A stretch of 64,000 bases of DNA from CAVYPR01 sp963770505 (lineage in GTDB: Bacteria; Actinomycetota; Acidimicrobiia; Acidimicrobiales; RAAP-2). The translations under genes and the position numbers were made by a program. Positions within the stretch are counted from its first letter, which is position 1. The number at the start of each line of letters is the position of its first letter. The notes under the pieces are model-generated. The model made no database searches, was not told the DNA's origin, and saw nothing but the letters and a program-made list of their open reading frames with translations. Of the stretch, positions 34,741 to 43,474 are shown piece after piece. The stretch covers positions 558,001-622,000 of the forward strand of contig CAVYPR010000006.1 of the NCBI GenBank assembly GCA_963770505.1, read 5' to 3'.

Positions 34741-34935
34741 CAAAGCACGAGGACGAATCGGTGGATGGGGATCTCTTCTCGTCTGCGGCTCGATGCCGTA
34801 CTCGGAAAGGTTCGGCCTCAGCAAAGCGCCGAATGCCTCCAAGTCCTCGTCGGTGTCCCAGATCTCGAAGCTCTAGAGGGCACCGTCGGCGCTAGATACA
34901 GGGACGGCGACGTAGTGGGCGTGACGTCCGGTCAT
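34741..34935 (-). pseudogene. Small broken gene, possible dimeric alpha-beta-barrel protein
   Basis: From ATG 34935 the frame reads MTGRHAHYVAVPVSSADGAL, an in-frame TAG, then SFEIWDTDEDLEAFGALL and RPNLSEYGIEPQT. A frame change then gives REEIPIHRFVLVL and a stop at 34741. The WDTDEDLEAFGALLRP part resembles small ABM-like stress/monooxygenase barrels. With one stop and one shift it cannot make a protein as written. The identification is tentative. Confidence 0.45.
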
Positions 34936-34980
34936 ATCTATTCCAAGCCGTTCAGGGCAGGTCAGGGCCTCCCAGCCCAG

Positions 34981-36196
34981 CTACTTGATGTGGATGCCGC
35001 TGACGGCACGGCGAGATCACCAGCCGCTGGATCTCGCTGGTGCCCTCGAAGATGGTGTAGATCTTCGAGTCCCGGTGCCAGCGCTCGACCGGGTAGTCGC
35101 GGACGTAGCCGTAGCCGCCGAGGATCTGGATGGCCTGCTCGGTCACCCAGACCGCGGTCTCCCCGGCGAAGAGCTTGGACTGCGAACCCTCGCCGGCCGT
35201 GAACTTCTTGCCGCTGGCGGCCATCCAGGCCGCCCGCCACACCAGCAGCCGGGCCGCGTCCACCCGCATCTTCATGTCGGCCAGCTTGAAGGCGATGCCC
35301 TGGTTCTCGATGATGGCCCGCTTGAACTGCTTGCGTTCCTTGGCGTAGTCGAGGGCGAACTCGTAGGCGGCCCGGGCGATGCCCACCGCCTGCGCGCCCA
35401 CCAGCGGCCGGGTCGCCTCGAAGGTCGACATGGCGGCTTGCGTGGAGGTCTTCTTGCCCTCGCGGGCGCGGGCCAGACGCTCGTCGAGCTTCTCCTTGCC
35501 GCCGAGCAGGCAGCGCCCGGGCACCCTGCAGTCCTCGAGGATCACCTCGGCGGTGTGCGAGGCGCGGATCCCCATCTTCTTGAACTTCTGTCCCTGGCTG
35601 ATGCCGGGCGTGCCCTCGGGCACGACGAAGCTGGCCTGTCCCCGGCTCCCCAGCTCGGGGTCGACCGACAGGACGAGCACGTGGGTGTTGGCGATGCCGC
35701 CGTTGGTGATCCAGGTCTTGGTCCCGTTCAGGACCCACTCGTCGGTCGCCTCGTCGTAGACGGCGCGGGCCCGCAGCGAGGAGACGTCCGAACCGGCGTC
35801 GGGCTCGGAGACCCCGAAGGCGGCCAGCCTGATGGCGTCGGGCGTCCCGAAGCACTGGGGCACCCACTCCGCCTGCTGCTCGGGGGTGCCGTTGGCCATG
35901 ATGCCGGCCACCGCCAGGTTGGTGCCGAAGATGGCCAGGCCGATCCCGGCGTCACCCCACCCCATCTCCTCGAGCACGATGGCCATGAGCAGCCCCGTCT
36001 TGTCGCCGAAGCAGGTGGCCATGAAGTCCACCGAGTAGAGACCGACCTTGGCCGCCTCCTCGATGACGGGCCACGGGGTCTCCTCGCGCTCGTCCCACTC
36101 GTGGGCCACCGGTCGGACCACGTCCTCGTTGAAGTCGTGGACCCACTTCTGGATCTGGAGCTGGTCCTCGTTCAGGTCGAGGGAGAAGTCGGGCAT
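34981..36196 (-). CDS. Acyl-CoA dehydrogenase (C-terminus disturbed by a frameshift)
   Basis: An FAD enzyme introducing the alpha-beta double bond in acyl-CoA, about 400 residues. It shows FGVSEPDAGSDVSS and TKTWITNGG (FAD region), RKQFKRAII, ILGGYGYVRDYPVERW and IYTIFEGTSEIQRLVI. After LVIS the frame should run RAVSGIHIK and stop at 34981. An extra base near 35010-35013 instead gives SPCRQRHPHQ and a stop at 34952. ETF at 6-7 kb would be its electron acceptor. The start ATG has a very strong AAAGGAGG site (36203-36210) and a palindrome just upstream. Confidence 0.88.
35025..35064. repeat. 40-bp direct repeat, right copy
   Basis: Identical to 31793-31832. It lies inside the 3' end of the acyl-CoA dehydrogenase gene, close to its frameshift. 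The distance between the copies is about 3.2 kb. Confidence 0.8.
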
Positions 36197-36210
36197 CGGG
36201 CACCTCCTTT

Positions 36211-36226
36211 GTTACTCAATGGTAAC
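36211..36226. promoter_or_regulatory. Palindrome GTTAC-N6-GTAAC upstream of the acyl-CoA dehydrogenase
   Basis: An inverted repeat with 5-bp arms and a 6-bp spacer. It begins just upstream of the AAAGGAGG ribosome-binding site and 15 nt from the ATG at 36196. The position over the 5' end of the message suits a repressor operator, for example of a TetR-type lipid regulator. Which protein binds is unknown. Confidence 0.5.
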
Positions 36227-36261
36227 CGAAGATGCGCCCGGCGAGGTCCCGCCCCTGGATT

Positions 36262-36278
36262 GCCGGCCCGGGGCCGGC
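36262..36278 (-). terminator. Hairpin after the cold-shock gene
   Basis: GCCGGCC-CGG-GGCCGGC forms a perfect 7-bp GC stem with a 3-base loop, 6 nt past the csp stop. There is no T run, as is common in GC-rich actinobacteria. It may also separate csp from the acyl-CoA dehydrogenase promoter region. Confidence 0.5.
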
Positions 36279-36284
36279 CCGCCC

Positions 36285-36494
36285 TCAGGCGCCGACCGGA
36301 CGGACGTCCTTGGCCATCAGGCCCTTCGGCCCGTCCTCGACGTCGAACTCCACCGCCTGGCCCTCCTCGAGCACGCGGTAGCCGTTCATCTGGATTGCGG
36401 TGTGGTGCACGAAGACGTCCGCCCCACCTTCCGGCTGCGAGATGAAGCCGTAGCCCTTCTCGGCGTTGAACCACTTGACCGTCCCGGTTGCCAC
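36285..36494 (-). CDS. Cold-shock domain protein (CspA family)
   Basis: A single OB-fold RNA chaperone of 69 residues. RNP1 is present as KGYGFISQ and RNP2 as VFVHHTAI; it opens GTVKWFNAEKGYGF. The start is GTG with AAGGGGG upstream. A 6-bp inverted repeat (ACATGC at 36517-36522, GCATGT at 36534-36539) lies in the likely 5' leader, where cold-shock messages often carry structure. Confidence 0.95.
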   Translation of the reverse strand: MATGTVKWFNAEKGYGFISQPEGGADVFVHHTAIQMNGYRVLEEGQAVEFDVEDGPKGLMAKDVRPVGA

Positions 36495-36670
36495 GGTGGC
36501 GATCCCCCTTCTCTCTACATGCTGACTGCGACTGCATGTGCTGCTCTGGTTTCTTCCGACCCGCCGTCGGGTGCCAGCTGCGTGCCACCCGGTTCCCGCC
36601 GAACCGTGGCCAGGACGCTAGCAGCCCCGCCGGGAGGCAAAGGGGAACCGGACCCCCGCCGACCTGCGGT

Positions 36671-38068
36671 TCAGCGGCTCAGCCGCGTGCCCTCGGGCCC
36701 GTCCTCCACGGTCCAGCCCCGCGCCGCGAGCTCGTCGCGCAGCTGGTCGGCCCGGGCCCAGTCCCGGTCGGCCCGAGCCTCGTCCCGCTCGGCGGCCAGG
36801 CGCCGGGTCCCCTCGTCAACCTCGTCACCGCCCGCCGAGAGCGCCAGCCCGAGGGCCCCGCAGAGCACGGCGCAGGTCCGGGCGAGGAGCACGGCCCGCC
36901 CGGACTCACCGGCGTCGGCGGCGGCGTGGGCCCGACGGACCAGCTCGAAGACGCCGGCCAGGGCGCCGGGGGTGTCCAGGTCGTCGTCCATCTGCTCGCA
37001 GAAGCGCGCCACCGCCCCGGGGTCGGCCTCCGACGCCGGGCCGGCCCCGGCCACGACGAAGCCGCCCGGCGTCCCGGCCAGGAGGTCGGGCAGGGAGAAC
37101 CGCCTGGCCAGGGCGTCGAGCCGTCCCAGCCCCTCCTCGGCGTCGGCCACCGTGGCCGTGGTCACCTCGATCGGCGAGCGGTAGTGGGACCGCAGGACCA
37201 AGAGTCGGTAGGCGCGCGGGTCGCTCCGGGCCAGCAGGTCGGTGAGCGAGGTGAAGTTGCCGAGCGACTTGGACATCTTCTCGCCGCCGACCATCACCCA
37301 GCCGTTGTGCACCCAGTGGCGGGCGAAGGGCCTCCCGTCGGCCACCGCCTGGGCCCGCTCGTTCTCGTGGTGCGGGAAGGCCAGGTCCTGTCCCCCGCCG
37401 TGGAGGTCGAATCCCTCCCCCAGCAGGTCGAGGGACATCACCACGCACTCGGTGTGCCAGCCGGGCCGGCCCGGGCCCCAGGGGGACTCCCAGCTCGGCT
37501 CGCCCGGCTTGGCCTTCTTCCACAGCGCGAAGTCCAGCGGCGAGTGCTTCTCGGCCCCGGCCTCCACCCGGGCGCCGGCCCGCAGCGAGTCGAGGGGCTG
37601 GCGGGCCAACAGGCCGTAGCCGTCGACCTTGTCGACGTCGAGGTAGACACCGTCGGAGGTCTCGTAGGCGACGTCGCGCTCGACCAGGTCGACCACGAGC
37701 GACACCATGTCGGCCACGTAGGCCGTGGCGTGCGGCGTGTCGGTCGGCCGCAGGACCCCCAGCGCGTCCATGGCCTCCCACCAGCGCGCCTCGTACTCGA
37801 CCGCCACCTCGGGCTCGGTCCGCCCCTCGGCGGCGGCGCGGTTGATGATGTTGTCGTCGACGTCAGTGACGTTGGAGACGTAGTGGACGTCGAAGCCGCA
37901 GAAGAGCAGGTAGCGGCGGAGGACGTCGAAGACCAGCGAGTAGCGGCCGTGGCCCAGGTGCGGCAGGTCGTAGACGGTCGGGCCGCAGACGTACATCGAC
38001 ACCCGGCCCTCCTCGCGCTGCTCGAGGGGCCGGACCGAGCCGGTCGCGGTGTCGTGGAGGCGCAGCAC
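36671..38068 (-). CDS. cysS: Cysteinyl-tRNA synthetase
   Basis: A class I synthetase of 465 residues. It shows YVCGPTVYDLPHLGHGR (Zn Cys and HIGH-like region), GWHTECVVMS and FPHHENERAQ (remaining Zn ligands), and EKMSKSLGN. The C-terminal DALR-type domain and the tail ARADQLRDELAARGW distinguish it from MshC. The GTG start at 38068 is 6 nt after TACCGT on the minus strand, suggesting a leaderless message. It is divergent from valS with a 20-bp gap. Confidence 0.95.
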   Translation of the reverse strand: MLRLHDTATGSVRPLEQREEGRVSMYVCGPTVYDLPHLGHGRYSLVFDVLRRYLLFCGFDVHYVSNVTDVDDNIINRAAAEGRTEPEVAVEYEARWWEAMDALGVLRPTDTPHATAYVADMVSLVVDLVERDVAYETSDGVYLDVDKVDGYGLLARQPLDSLRAGARVEAGAEKHSPLDFALWKKAKPGEPSWESPWGPGRPGWHTECVVMSLDLLGEGFDLHGGGQDLAFPHHENERAQAVADGRPFARHWVHNGWVMVGGEKMSKSLGNFTSLTDLLARSDPRAYRLLVLRSHYRSPIEVTTATVADAEEGLGRLDALARRFSLPDLLAGTPGGFVVAGAGPASEADPGAVARFCEQMDDDLDTPGALAGVFELVRRAHAAADAGESGRAVLLARTCAVLCGALGLALSAGGDEVDEGTRRLAAERDEARADRDWARADQLRDELAARGWTVEDGPEGTRLSR

Positions 38069-38073
38069 CCGGG

Positions 38074-38080
38074 TACGGTA
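38074..38080. promoter_or_regulatory. Overlapping bidirectional -10 elements between cysS and valS
   Basis: TACGGTA reads as TACGGT on the plus strand (38074-38079, 9 nt before the valS ATG) and as TACCGT on the minus strand (38080-38075, 6 nt before the cysS GTG). The whole intergenic region is 20 bp, so there is no room for leaders or ribosome-binding sites. Both tRNA-synthetase messages would be leaderless and fired from one symmetric element. Confidence 0.5.
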
Positions 38081-38088
38081 ACCCGATC

Positions 38089-40695
38089 ATGCCGCCGCCC
38101 GCGCCCGACCCGAGCAGCCCTCCGGCGCCACGCGGCGTCCCCGACAAGCCGTCACTGGAGGGGCTGGAGGCGAAGTGGTCCACCGCCTGGGCGGGCGGCG
38201 GCACCTACCGCTTCGACCGCTCGAAGGAACGCGCCGACGTCTACGCCATCGACACCCCGCCCCCCACCGTGTCGGGATCGCTCCACATCGGCCACGTCTT
38301 CTCCTACACCCACACCGACGTGGTGGCCCGCTTCCACCGCATGCGCGGCAAGGAGGTCTTCTACCCGATGGGGTGGGACGACAACGGCCTGCCCACCGAG
38401 CGGCGGGTGCAGAACTACTTCGGGGTGCGCTGCGACCCCTCCCTCCCCCACGACCCGGACTTCACGCCGCCGGCCGAGCCGCCGTCCGAGCCCCTGGCCG
38501 TCTCGCGCCCCAACTTCGTCGAGCTCTGCCGCCAGCTCACCGCCGAGGACGAGCGGGCCTTCGAGGAGCTCTGGCGCACCCTCGGCCTCTCGGTCGACTG
38601 GGACCTCACCTACTCGAGCGTCGGCGAGACCTCCCAACGGGCCTCCCAGCGCAGCTTCCTGCGGCTGCTCGCCGGCGGCCACGTCTACCAGCACGAGGCG
38701 CCCACCCTGTGGGACGTCGACTTCCGTACCGCCGTCTCCCAGGCCGAGCTCGAGGACCGCGAGCGCCCCGGCGCCTACCACCGGCTGCGCTTCGCCCGCG
38801 CCGGGGGCGAGGCCGTCGAGATCGAGACCACCCGGCCCGAGCTGTTGGCGGCCTGCGTGGCCCTGGTGGCCCACCCCGACGACGCCCGCTACCGGCCGCT
38901 GCTGGGGACCGAGGTGGTGACGCCGCTGTTCAAGGCCCGGGTCCCGGTCGTCGCCCACCCGCTGGCCGACCCCGAGAAGGGCACCGGGGTGGCCATGGTC
39001 TGCACCTTCGGCGACCTCACCGACGTGGTGTGGTGGCGTGAGCTCGACCTGCCCACCCGCACCGTCCTCGGCCGCGACGGGCGGCTGCTCCCGGTCACCT
39101 GGGGCGAGGGGGCGTTCGACTCCGAGGACCCCGCCGCGGCGGACGCCGCCTACGCCGAGCTGGCCGGCCGCACGGCCAGGCAGGCCCAGGAGAGGGTGGT
39201 GGCCCTGCTGGCCGCCTCGGGCGACCTGGTGGGCGAGCCGCGGCCCATCACCCATCCGGTCAAGTTCTACGAGAAGGGCGAGCGCCCACTCGAGATCGTC
39301 TCGTCCCGCCAGTGGTTCGTCCGCACCCTCGACCTGCGCCAGCGGCTGCTGGCCCGCGGCGAGCAGCTGCGCTGGCACCCGGCCCACATGGCCCACCGCT
39401 ACCGCGCCTGGGTGGAGGGGCTGGGCAGCGACTGGAACATCAGCCGGCAGCGGTTCTTCGGGGTGCCCTTCCCGGTGTGGTACCCGGTGGGCGACGACGG
39501 GGAGCCCGACTTCGCCCGCCCGCTGGTGCCCGGCGAGGGCCGGCTGCCGGTCGACCCGTCGACCGACGCCCCCGACGGCTTCACCGAGGACCAGCGGGGC
39601 CGGCCGGGGGGCTTCGTGGGCGACCCCGACGTGATGGACACCTGGGCCACCTCCTCGCTCACCCCGCTCATCGCCGGCCGCTGGGAGGACGACCCCGACC
39701 TGTTCGCCCGGGTGTTCCCCATGGACCTGCGCCCCCAGGCCCACGACATCATCCGGACGTGGCTGTTCTCGACCGTGGTCCGCGCCGAGCTCGAGTTCGG
39801 CTCCCTGCCGTGGTCCGACGTGGCCATCTCGGGGTGGGTGCTCGACCCGACACGCAAGAAGATGTCCAAGTCCAAGGGGAACGTGGTGACCCCCCTGCCC
39901 CTCCTGGCCGAGCACGGGGCCGACTCGGTCCGCTACTGGGCGGCCAGCGGCCGGCCGGGCACCGACACCGCCGTGGACACCGGCCAGATGCGGGTGGGCA
40001 GGCGCCTGGCCATCAAGGTGCTCAACGCCTCCAAGTTCGTGCTCGGGCGGTTGGGGGAGGGGACCGTGCCGGGGCCCGAGGCGGTGACGACACCCCTCGA
40101 CCGCGACCTCCTGCGCCGCCTCGACGCGGTGGTCGCCGCGGCCACGGCCGCCCTCGACGGCTACGACTACACCCGGGCGCTCGAGGCGGCCGAGGGGTTC
40201 TTCTGGTCGTTCTGCGACGACTACCTCGAACTGGTGAAGGCCCGCGCCTACGGCGACCCGGCCGACGCGGCCACCGCGTCGGCCCGCGCCGCGCTGGCCC
40301 TGGCGCTCTCGGTCCAGGTCCGGCTGTTCGCCCCGTTCCTGCCCTTCATCACCGAGGAGGTGTGGAGCTGGTGGCGGGAGGGCTCGGTCCACCGGGCGGC
40401 GTGGCCCGCGGCCGCCGAGCTCGCACCGGCCTTCGGCCACGACGGGGCGGACGGCGGCTCGGCGGTCCTCGACGCCGCGGCCGAGGTGCTCGGGGCCGTC
40501 CGCCGTCAGAAGACGACCGAGAAGCGCTCGATGCGCGCCCGCGTCGCCCGCTGCACCGTGGTGGACCGGGCCCTGCGGCTGGACGCCCTGCGGCTGGCCG
40601 AGGGCGACCTGGCCGAGGCGGGGGGGCTGGACGAGCTCGTGCTGGTCGAGGGGGTGGAGCCGTCGGTCGAGGTGGTGCTCGCCCCCGACGCCTGA
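38089..40695 (+). CDS. valS: Valyl-tRNA synthetase, archaeal-like type
   Basis: A class I synthetase of 868 residues. It shows TPPPTVSGSLHIGHVFSYTH (HIGH) and KKMSKSKGNVV (KMSKS), with an editing domain between them. The segment MGWDDNGLPTERRVQNYFG after HIGH is the form seen in archaeal and some alphaproteobacterial ValS rather than the GTDHAGIATQ form of E. coli. An insertion around residues 125-150 is Pro-rich. A C-terminal anticodon-binding domain and a short tail with VRRQKTTEKRSM complete it; the long coiled-coil tail of classical ValS is missing. Confidence 0.93.
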   Translation: MPPPAPDPSSPPAPRGVPDKPSLEGLEAKWSTAWAGGGTYRFDRSKERADVYAIDTPPPTVSGSLHIGHVFSYTHTDVVARFHRMRGKEVFYPMGWDDNGLPTERRVQNYFGVRCDPSLPHDPDFTPPAEPPSEPLAVSRPNFVELCRQLTAEDERAFEELWRTLGLSVDWDLTYSSVGETSQRASQRSFLRLLAGGHVYQHEAPTLWDVDFRTAVSQAELEDRERPGAYHRLRFARAGGEAVEIETTRPELLAACVALVAHPDDARYRPLLGTEVVTPLFKARVPVVAHPLADPEKGTGVAMVCTFGDLTDVVWWRELDLPTRTVLGRDGRLLPVTWGEGAFDSEDPAAADAAYAELAGRTARQAQERVVALLAASGDLVGEPRPITHPVKFYEKGERPLEIVSSRQWFVRTLDLRQRLLARGEQLRWHPAHMAHRYRAWVEGLGSDWNISRQRFFGVPFPVWYPVGDDGEPDFARPLVPGEGRLPVDPSTDAPDGFTEDQRGRPGGFVGDPDVMDTWATSSLTPLIAGRWEDDPDLFARVFPMDLRPQAHDIIRTWLFSTVVRAELEFGSLPWSDVAISGWVLDPTRKKMSKSKGNVVTPLPLLAEHGADSVRYWAASGRPGTDTAVDTGQMRVGRRLAIKVLNASKFVLGRLGEGTVPGPEAVTTPLDRDLLRRLDAVVAAATAALDGYDYTRALEAAEGFFWSFCDDYLELVKARAYGDPADAATASARAALALALSVQVRLFAPFLPFITEEVWSWWREGSVHRAAWPAAAELAPAFGHDGADGGSAVLDAAAEVLGAVRRQKTTEKRSMRARVARCTVVDRALRLDALRLAEGDLAEAGGLDELVLVEGVEPSVEVVLAPDA

Positions 40696-40702
40696 GCCCG
40701 GG

Positions 40703-41452
40703 TCAGTCCGCCGAGCCGCCGGTCAGGTAGGCGCCGAGGGCGGCGTCGGCCATCTCCGCCGGGGTGCCCTCGCGCACGATCCGGCCGTGGACCATGATGG
40801 CCGCCAGGGTGGCCACCTCCAGGGCCGTGGTCACGAACTGCTCGACCACCACCACCGTCATCCCCCCCCCGGCGAGGCGACCCACCACCTCGTAGAGCTC
40901 GTCCACGATGAGCGGGGCCAGCCCCATCGACAGCTCGTCGAGCAAGAGGACCTTGGGCTCGGTGACCAGGGCCCTCGAGACCGCCAGCATCTGCTGCTCC
41001 CCACCGGACAGGGTGCCGGCCAGCTGCCGGGCGCGGGTGCCGAGCCGGGGGAAGACCTCGTAGGCCCGGGCCTCGACCTCGGCCATCGAGATCCCCCCCT
41101 TGTACGTCCACATCCAGAGGTTCTCGCGCACCGTCAGGTTGGGGAAGATGCCCCGCCCCTCGGGGATCGAGCACAGGCCCAGGTGGACCAGGGCCTCGGC
41201 CGGCCGGTGGCCGACGTGCGTCCCGCCGATGGACACAATCCCCTTGGTGGCCCGCACCCGGCCGCTCACCACCTTGAGCAGGGTCGACTTCCCCGCGCCG
41301 TTGGGCCCGAGCAGGGCGAAGACGCTCCCGGCCGGGACCGCCAGGTCCACCCCGTGGAGGACCTCGATGCGGCCGTAGCCGGCGCGCACCCCCTCGACGG
41401 CCAGGGCGGGCTCGACGGCGGCCTGGGGGCCGGGCGCAGAGGTGGCGGTCAC
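40703..41452 (-). CDS. livF: Branched-chain amino-acid ABC transporter ATP-binding protein LivF
   Basis: A 249-residue ATPase with Walker A GPNGAGKSTLLK, signature LSGGEQQMLAVSRAL, Walker B VLLLDELSMGLAP and the LivF-typical IPEGRGIFPNLTVRENL. It is the last gene of the liv operon; its GTG overlaps the livHM stop as GTGA. It converges on valS with 7 nt between the stops. Confidence 0.93.
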   Translation of the reverse strand: MTATSAPGPQAAVEPALAVEGVRAGYGRIEVLHGVDLAVPAGSVFALLGPNGAGKSTLLKVVSGRVRATKGIVSIGGTHVGHRPAEALVHLGLCSIPEGRGIFPNLTVRENLWMWTYKGGISMAEVEARAYEVFPRLGTRARQLAGTLSGGEQQMLAVSRALVTEPKVLLLDELSMGLAPLIVDELYEVVGRLAGGGMTVVVVEQFVTTALEVATLAAIMVHGRIVREGTPAEMADAALGAYLTGGSAD

Positions 41453-43416
41453 GTGGCCACCCCGGGCCGGCCGGCCTCACTGGCGGTGGTGAGCAAGGTG
41501 GGCTCGAGCGCCGGCTCGACGGTGTCGGCCGGGACCGCCCCCGGCGAGCGCACCCAGGGGAGGCGCACCCGGTCCGCCACCCACTCGATGCCGAGCAGGC
41601 CGTTGGCCGCCCGGCCGATCAGGATGACCCCGGCCCCGGCGAACAGCCCTTCCACCTTTGTGAGGTGCGGCACGTTGGTGAACACGGCGTAGGTGAGCGC
41701 CGCCAGGAAGGCACCGGTCACCGTGCGGGCGCTCCAGATCACCACGAACAGGACGAAGATCACCCCGGCGAAGATTGTGAAGCTCGTCGCCCCCACCGAG
41801 CCCTGCAGCGTCCCCCACAGGGCCCCGCCCAGCCCGGCCATCCCCGCGGCCAGGGCGAAGACCGCCACCTTGGTGACTCCGGTGTTGAGGCCCACCGTGG
41901 CACAGGCCGCCGGCGAGTCGTTGGTGGCCACCAGGCGGCGGCCGAAGGCGCTGCGGCGGATGGCCAGGACGCCCACCGCGGCGAGGGCGAACACCACCGA
42001 GAGCAGGATGAACTCGGCCCGGTCCCCGGCGAACGACAGCCCGGCGAACGAGAACCGCCCGACCAGGATCCCCGCCTGGCCCAGCACGTGGGTGTCGGCG
42101 AAGAACCCGTACTGCACCGCCTCGGCGAAGGCGAAGGTCGCCAGGGCCAGGTAGAGGCCGCGCAGGCGGATGGCGGGCAGGGCGACCAGGGCCCCCACGG
42201 CGGCGCAGACGGCCACCGCCACCACGACGCCCAGGAGCGAGTTGCCGCCCGCCACCTTGCCCATGCAGAAGGCGCCGATCCCCATGATGGCGAACTGGCA
42301 GAGCGAGACCTCGCCGGCGTAGCCGATCAGGAGCACCAGGGAGAGGGCCACCAGGCCCAGGGCCATGGTCTGGCCGGCGATGGGCCCGACCGTGCTCACC
42401 CCCTGGGCCAGGAATGTGCCATGGAAGAAGAGGGAGAACACGACCGCCGCCGCCACGAAGACGGCCGCGGCGAGCAGCGACTCCCCCCTCCCCACCACCC
42501 GGGGGATGCGGGCCGCCACCAGCCGGCCGGCCGCCCGCAGGCGGACCGAGGGCAGGGCCACCAGGGCCACGAAGAGGAAGATCATGGGCAGGGCCGAGGT
42601 GATCTCGGCGCCCACGCCCGAGGGGAGGTGTTCGGGCGCGTAGCCGCCGAAGTACGTGGTGACCAGGCCCAGGGCCACGGCCCCGAGGAAGGTCCAGGGG
42701 ATGCTGCGCAGCCTCCCGACCACCGCCGCGGCGTAGGCGTTCACCACCAGGAGCGTCATGACCGGGACGGTGAAGGTGATTGTGAGGGTGGGGGCGATGA
42801 GGATGCCGGCCAGGGCGGCCAGGAAGAAGCCGAGCATCCACCCCGCCCGGCTCATCCGGTTGGGCGACACCCCGGTCATGCGCACCAGCTCGGGGTCGTC
42901 CACGACGGCCCGCATGCCCACCCCGAGCCGGGTGCGCGAGAACAGGAAGCGCATGGCCACGGCCACGGCCACGGCCGCGCCGAGCAGCACGGCGTTCTGC
43001 CACTGCAGGTTCACCCCGAACAGCGGGAATGTGCCGGCCACCAGCGGGTTGAGCCGCCGGGCTGTGGACACGCTCCAGATGAGGGTCCCCGCCGCCAGCA
43101 TGATCACGAGCAGGCCCAAGGTGACCATGATCGGACGCTCGGCCGAGGCGCCGTAGAGACGGCGCATGAGCGCCCACTCCACCAGGGCCCCGAAGGCCGG
43201 TGCCCCCACCAAGAGCACCAGCACCAGCCCCAGCCACTCGGGCACGCCGTGCTGGGTGAGGTCCCAGTAGGTGAAGGCCGCGAACATGGCCACCGCGCCG
43301 TGGGCGAAGTTGAAGATCCCCGAGGTCGTGTACGTCACCACCAGCCCGGTGGCCAGGATGGCGTAGGCGGCTCCCACCGCCACCCCGATGACGGTGAACT
43401 CCAGGAACTCGCTCAC
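41449..43416 (-). CDS. Fused branched-chain amino-acid ABC permease LivH-LivM
   Basis: A 655-residue protein that joins both permeases of a HAAT transporter. Residues 1 to about 290 are LivH-like (YAILATGLVVTYTTSGIFNFAHGA, AVVDDPELVRMTGVSPNRM). Residues from about 315 on are LivM-like (LGLVALSLVLLIGYAGEVSLCQFAIMGIGA, RGLYLALATFAFAEAVQYG, NDSPAACATVGLN). In most bacteria these are two genes. The GTG start has a strong GGAGGGGG site. The short cytosolic C-terminal tail is Pro-rich. Confidence 0.9.
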   Translation of the reverse strand: MSEFLEFTVIGVAVGAAYAILATGLVVTYTTSGIFNFAHGAVAMFAAFTYWDLTQHGVPEWLGLVLVLLVGAPAFGALVEWALMRRLYGASAERPIMVTLGLLVIMLAAGTLIWSVSTARRLNPLVAGTFPLFGVNLQWQNAVLLGAAVAVAVAMRFLFSRTRLGVGMRAVVDDPELVRMTGVSPNRMSRAGWMLGFFLAALAGILIAPTLTITFTVPVMTLLVVNAYAAAVVGRLRSIPWTFLGAVALGLVTTYFGGYAPEHLPSGVGAEITSALPMIFLFVALVALPSVRLRAAGRLVAARIPRVVGRGESLLAAAVFVAAAVVFSLFFHGTFLAQGVSTVGPIAGQTMALGLVALSLVLLIGYAGEVSLCQFAIMGIGAFCMGKVAGGNSLLGVVVAVAVCAAVGALVALPAIRLRGLYLALATFAFAEAVQYGFFADTHVLGQAGILVGRFSFAGLSFAGDRAEFILLSVVFALAAVGVLAIRRSAFGRRLVATNDSPAACATVGLNTGVTKVAVFALAAGMAGLGGALWGTLQGSVGATSFTIFAGVIFVLFVVIWSARTVTGAFLAALTYAVFTNVPHLTKVEGLFAGAGVILIGRAANGLLGIEWVADRVRLPWVRSPGAVPADTVEPALEPTLLTTASEAGRPGVAT

Positions 43417-43474
43417 TTCACCCCCTCCGTCCCATCGTGGCGGCTCCGCCCCGCCCCGTCGACCCCCCGGACGA

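Noticed and set aside
36671..38068. mshC instead of cysS
   Set aside because: The protein has 465 residues, a full C-terminal domain and the KMSKSLGN form of CysS. MshC is shorter and lacks that C-terminal domain.
38152..40440. Long minus-strand frame opposite valS
   Set aside because: Low-complexity product; valS on the plus strand has complete synthetase motifs.
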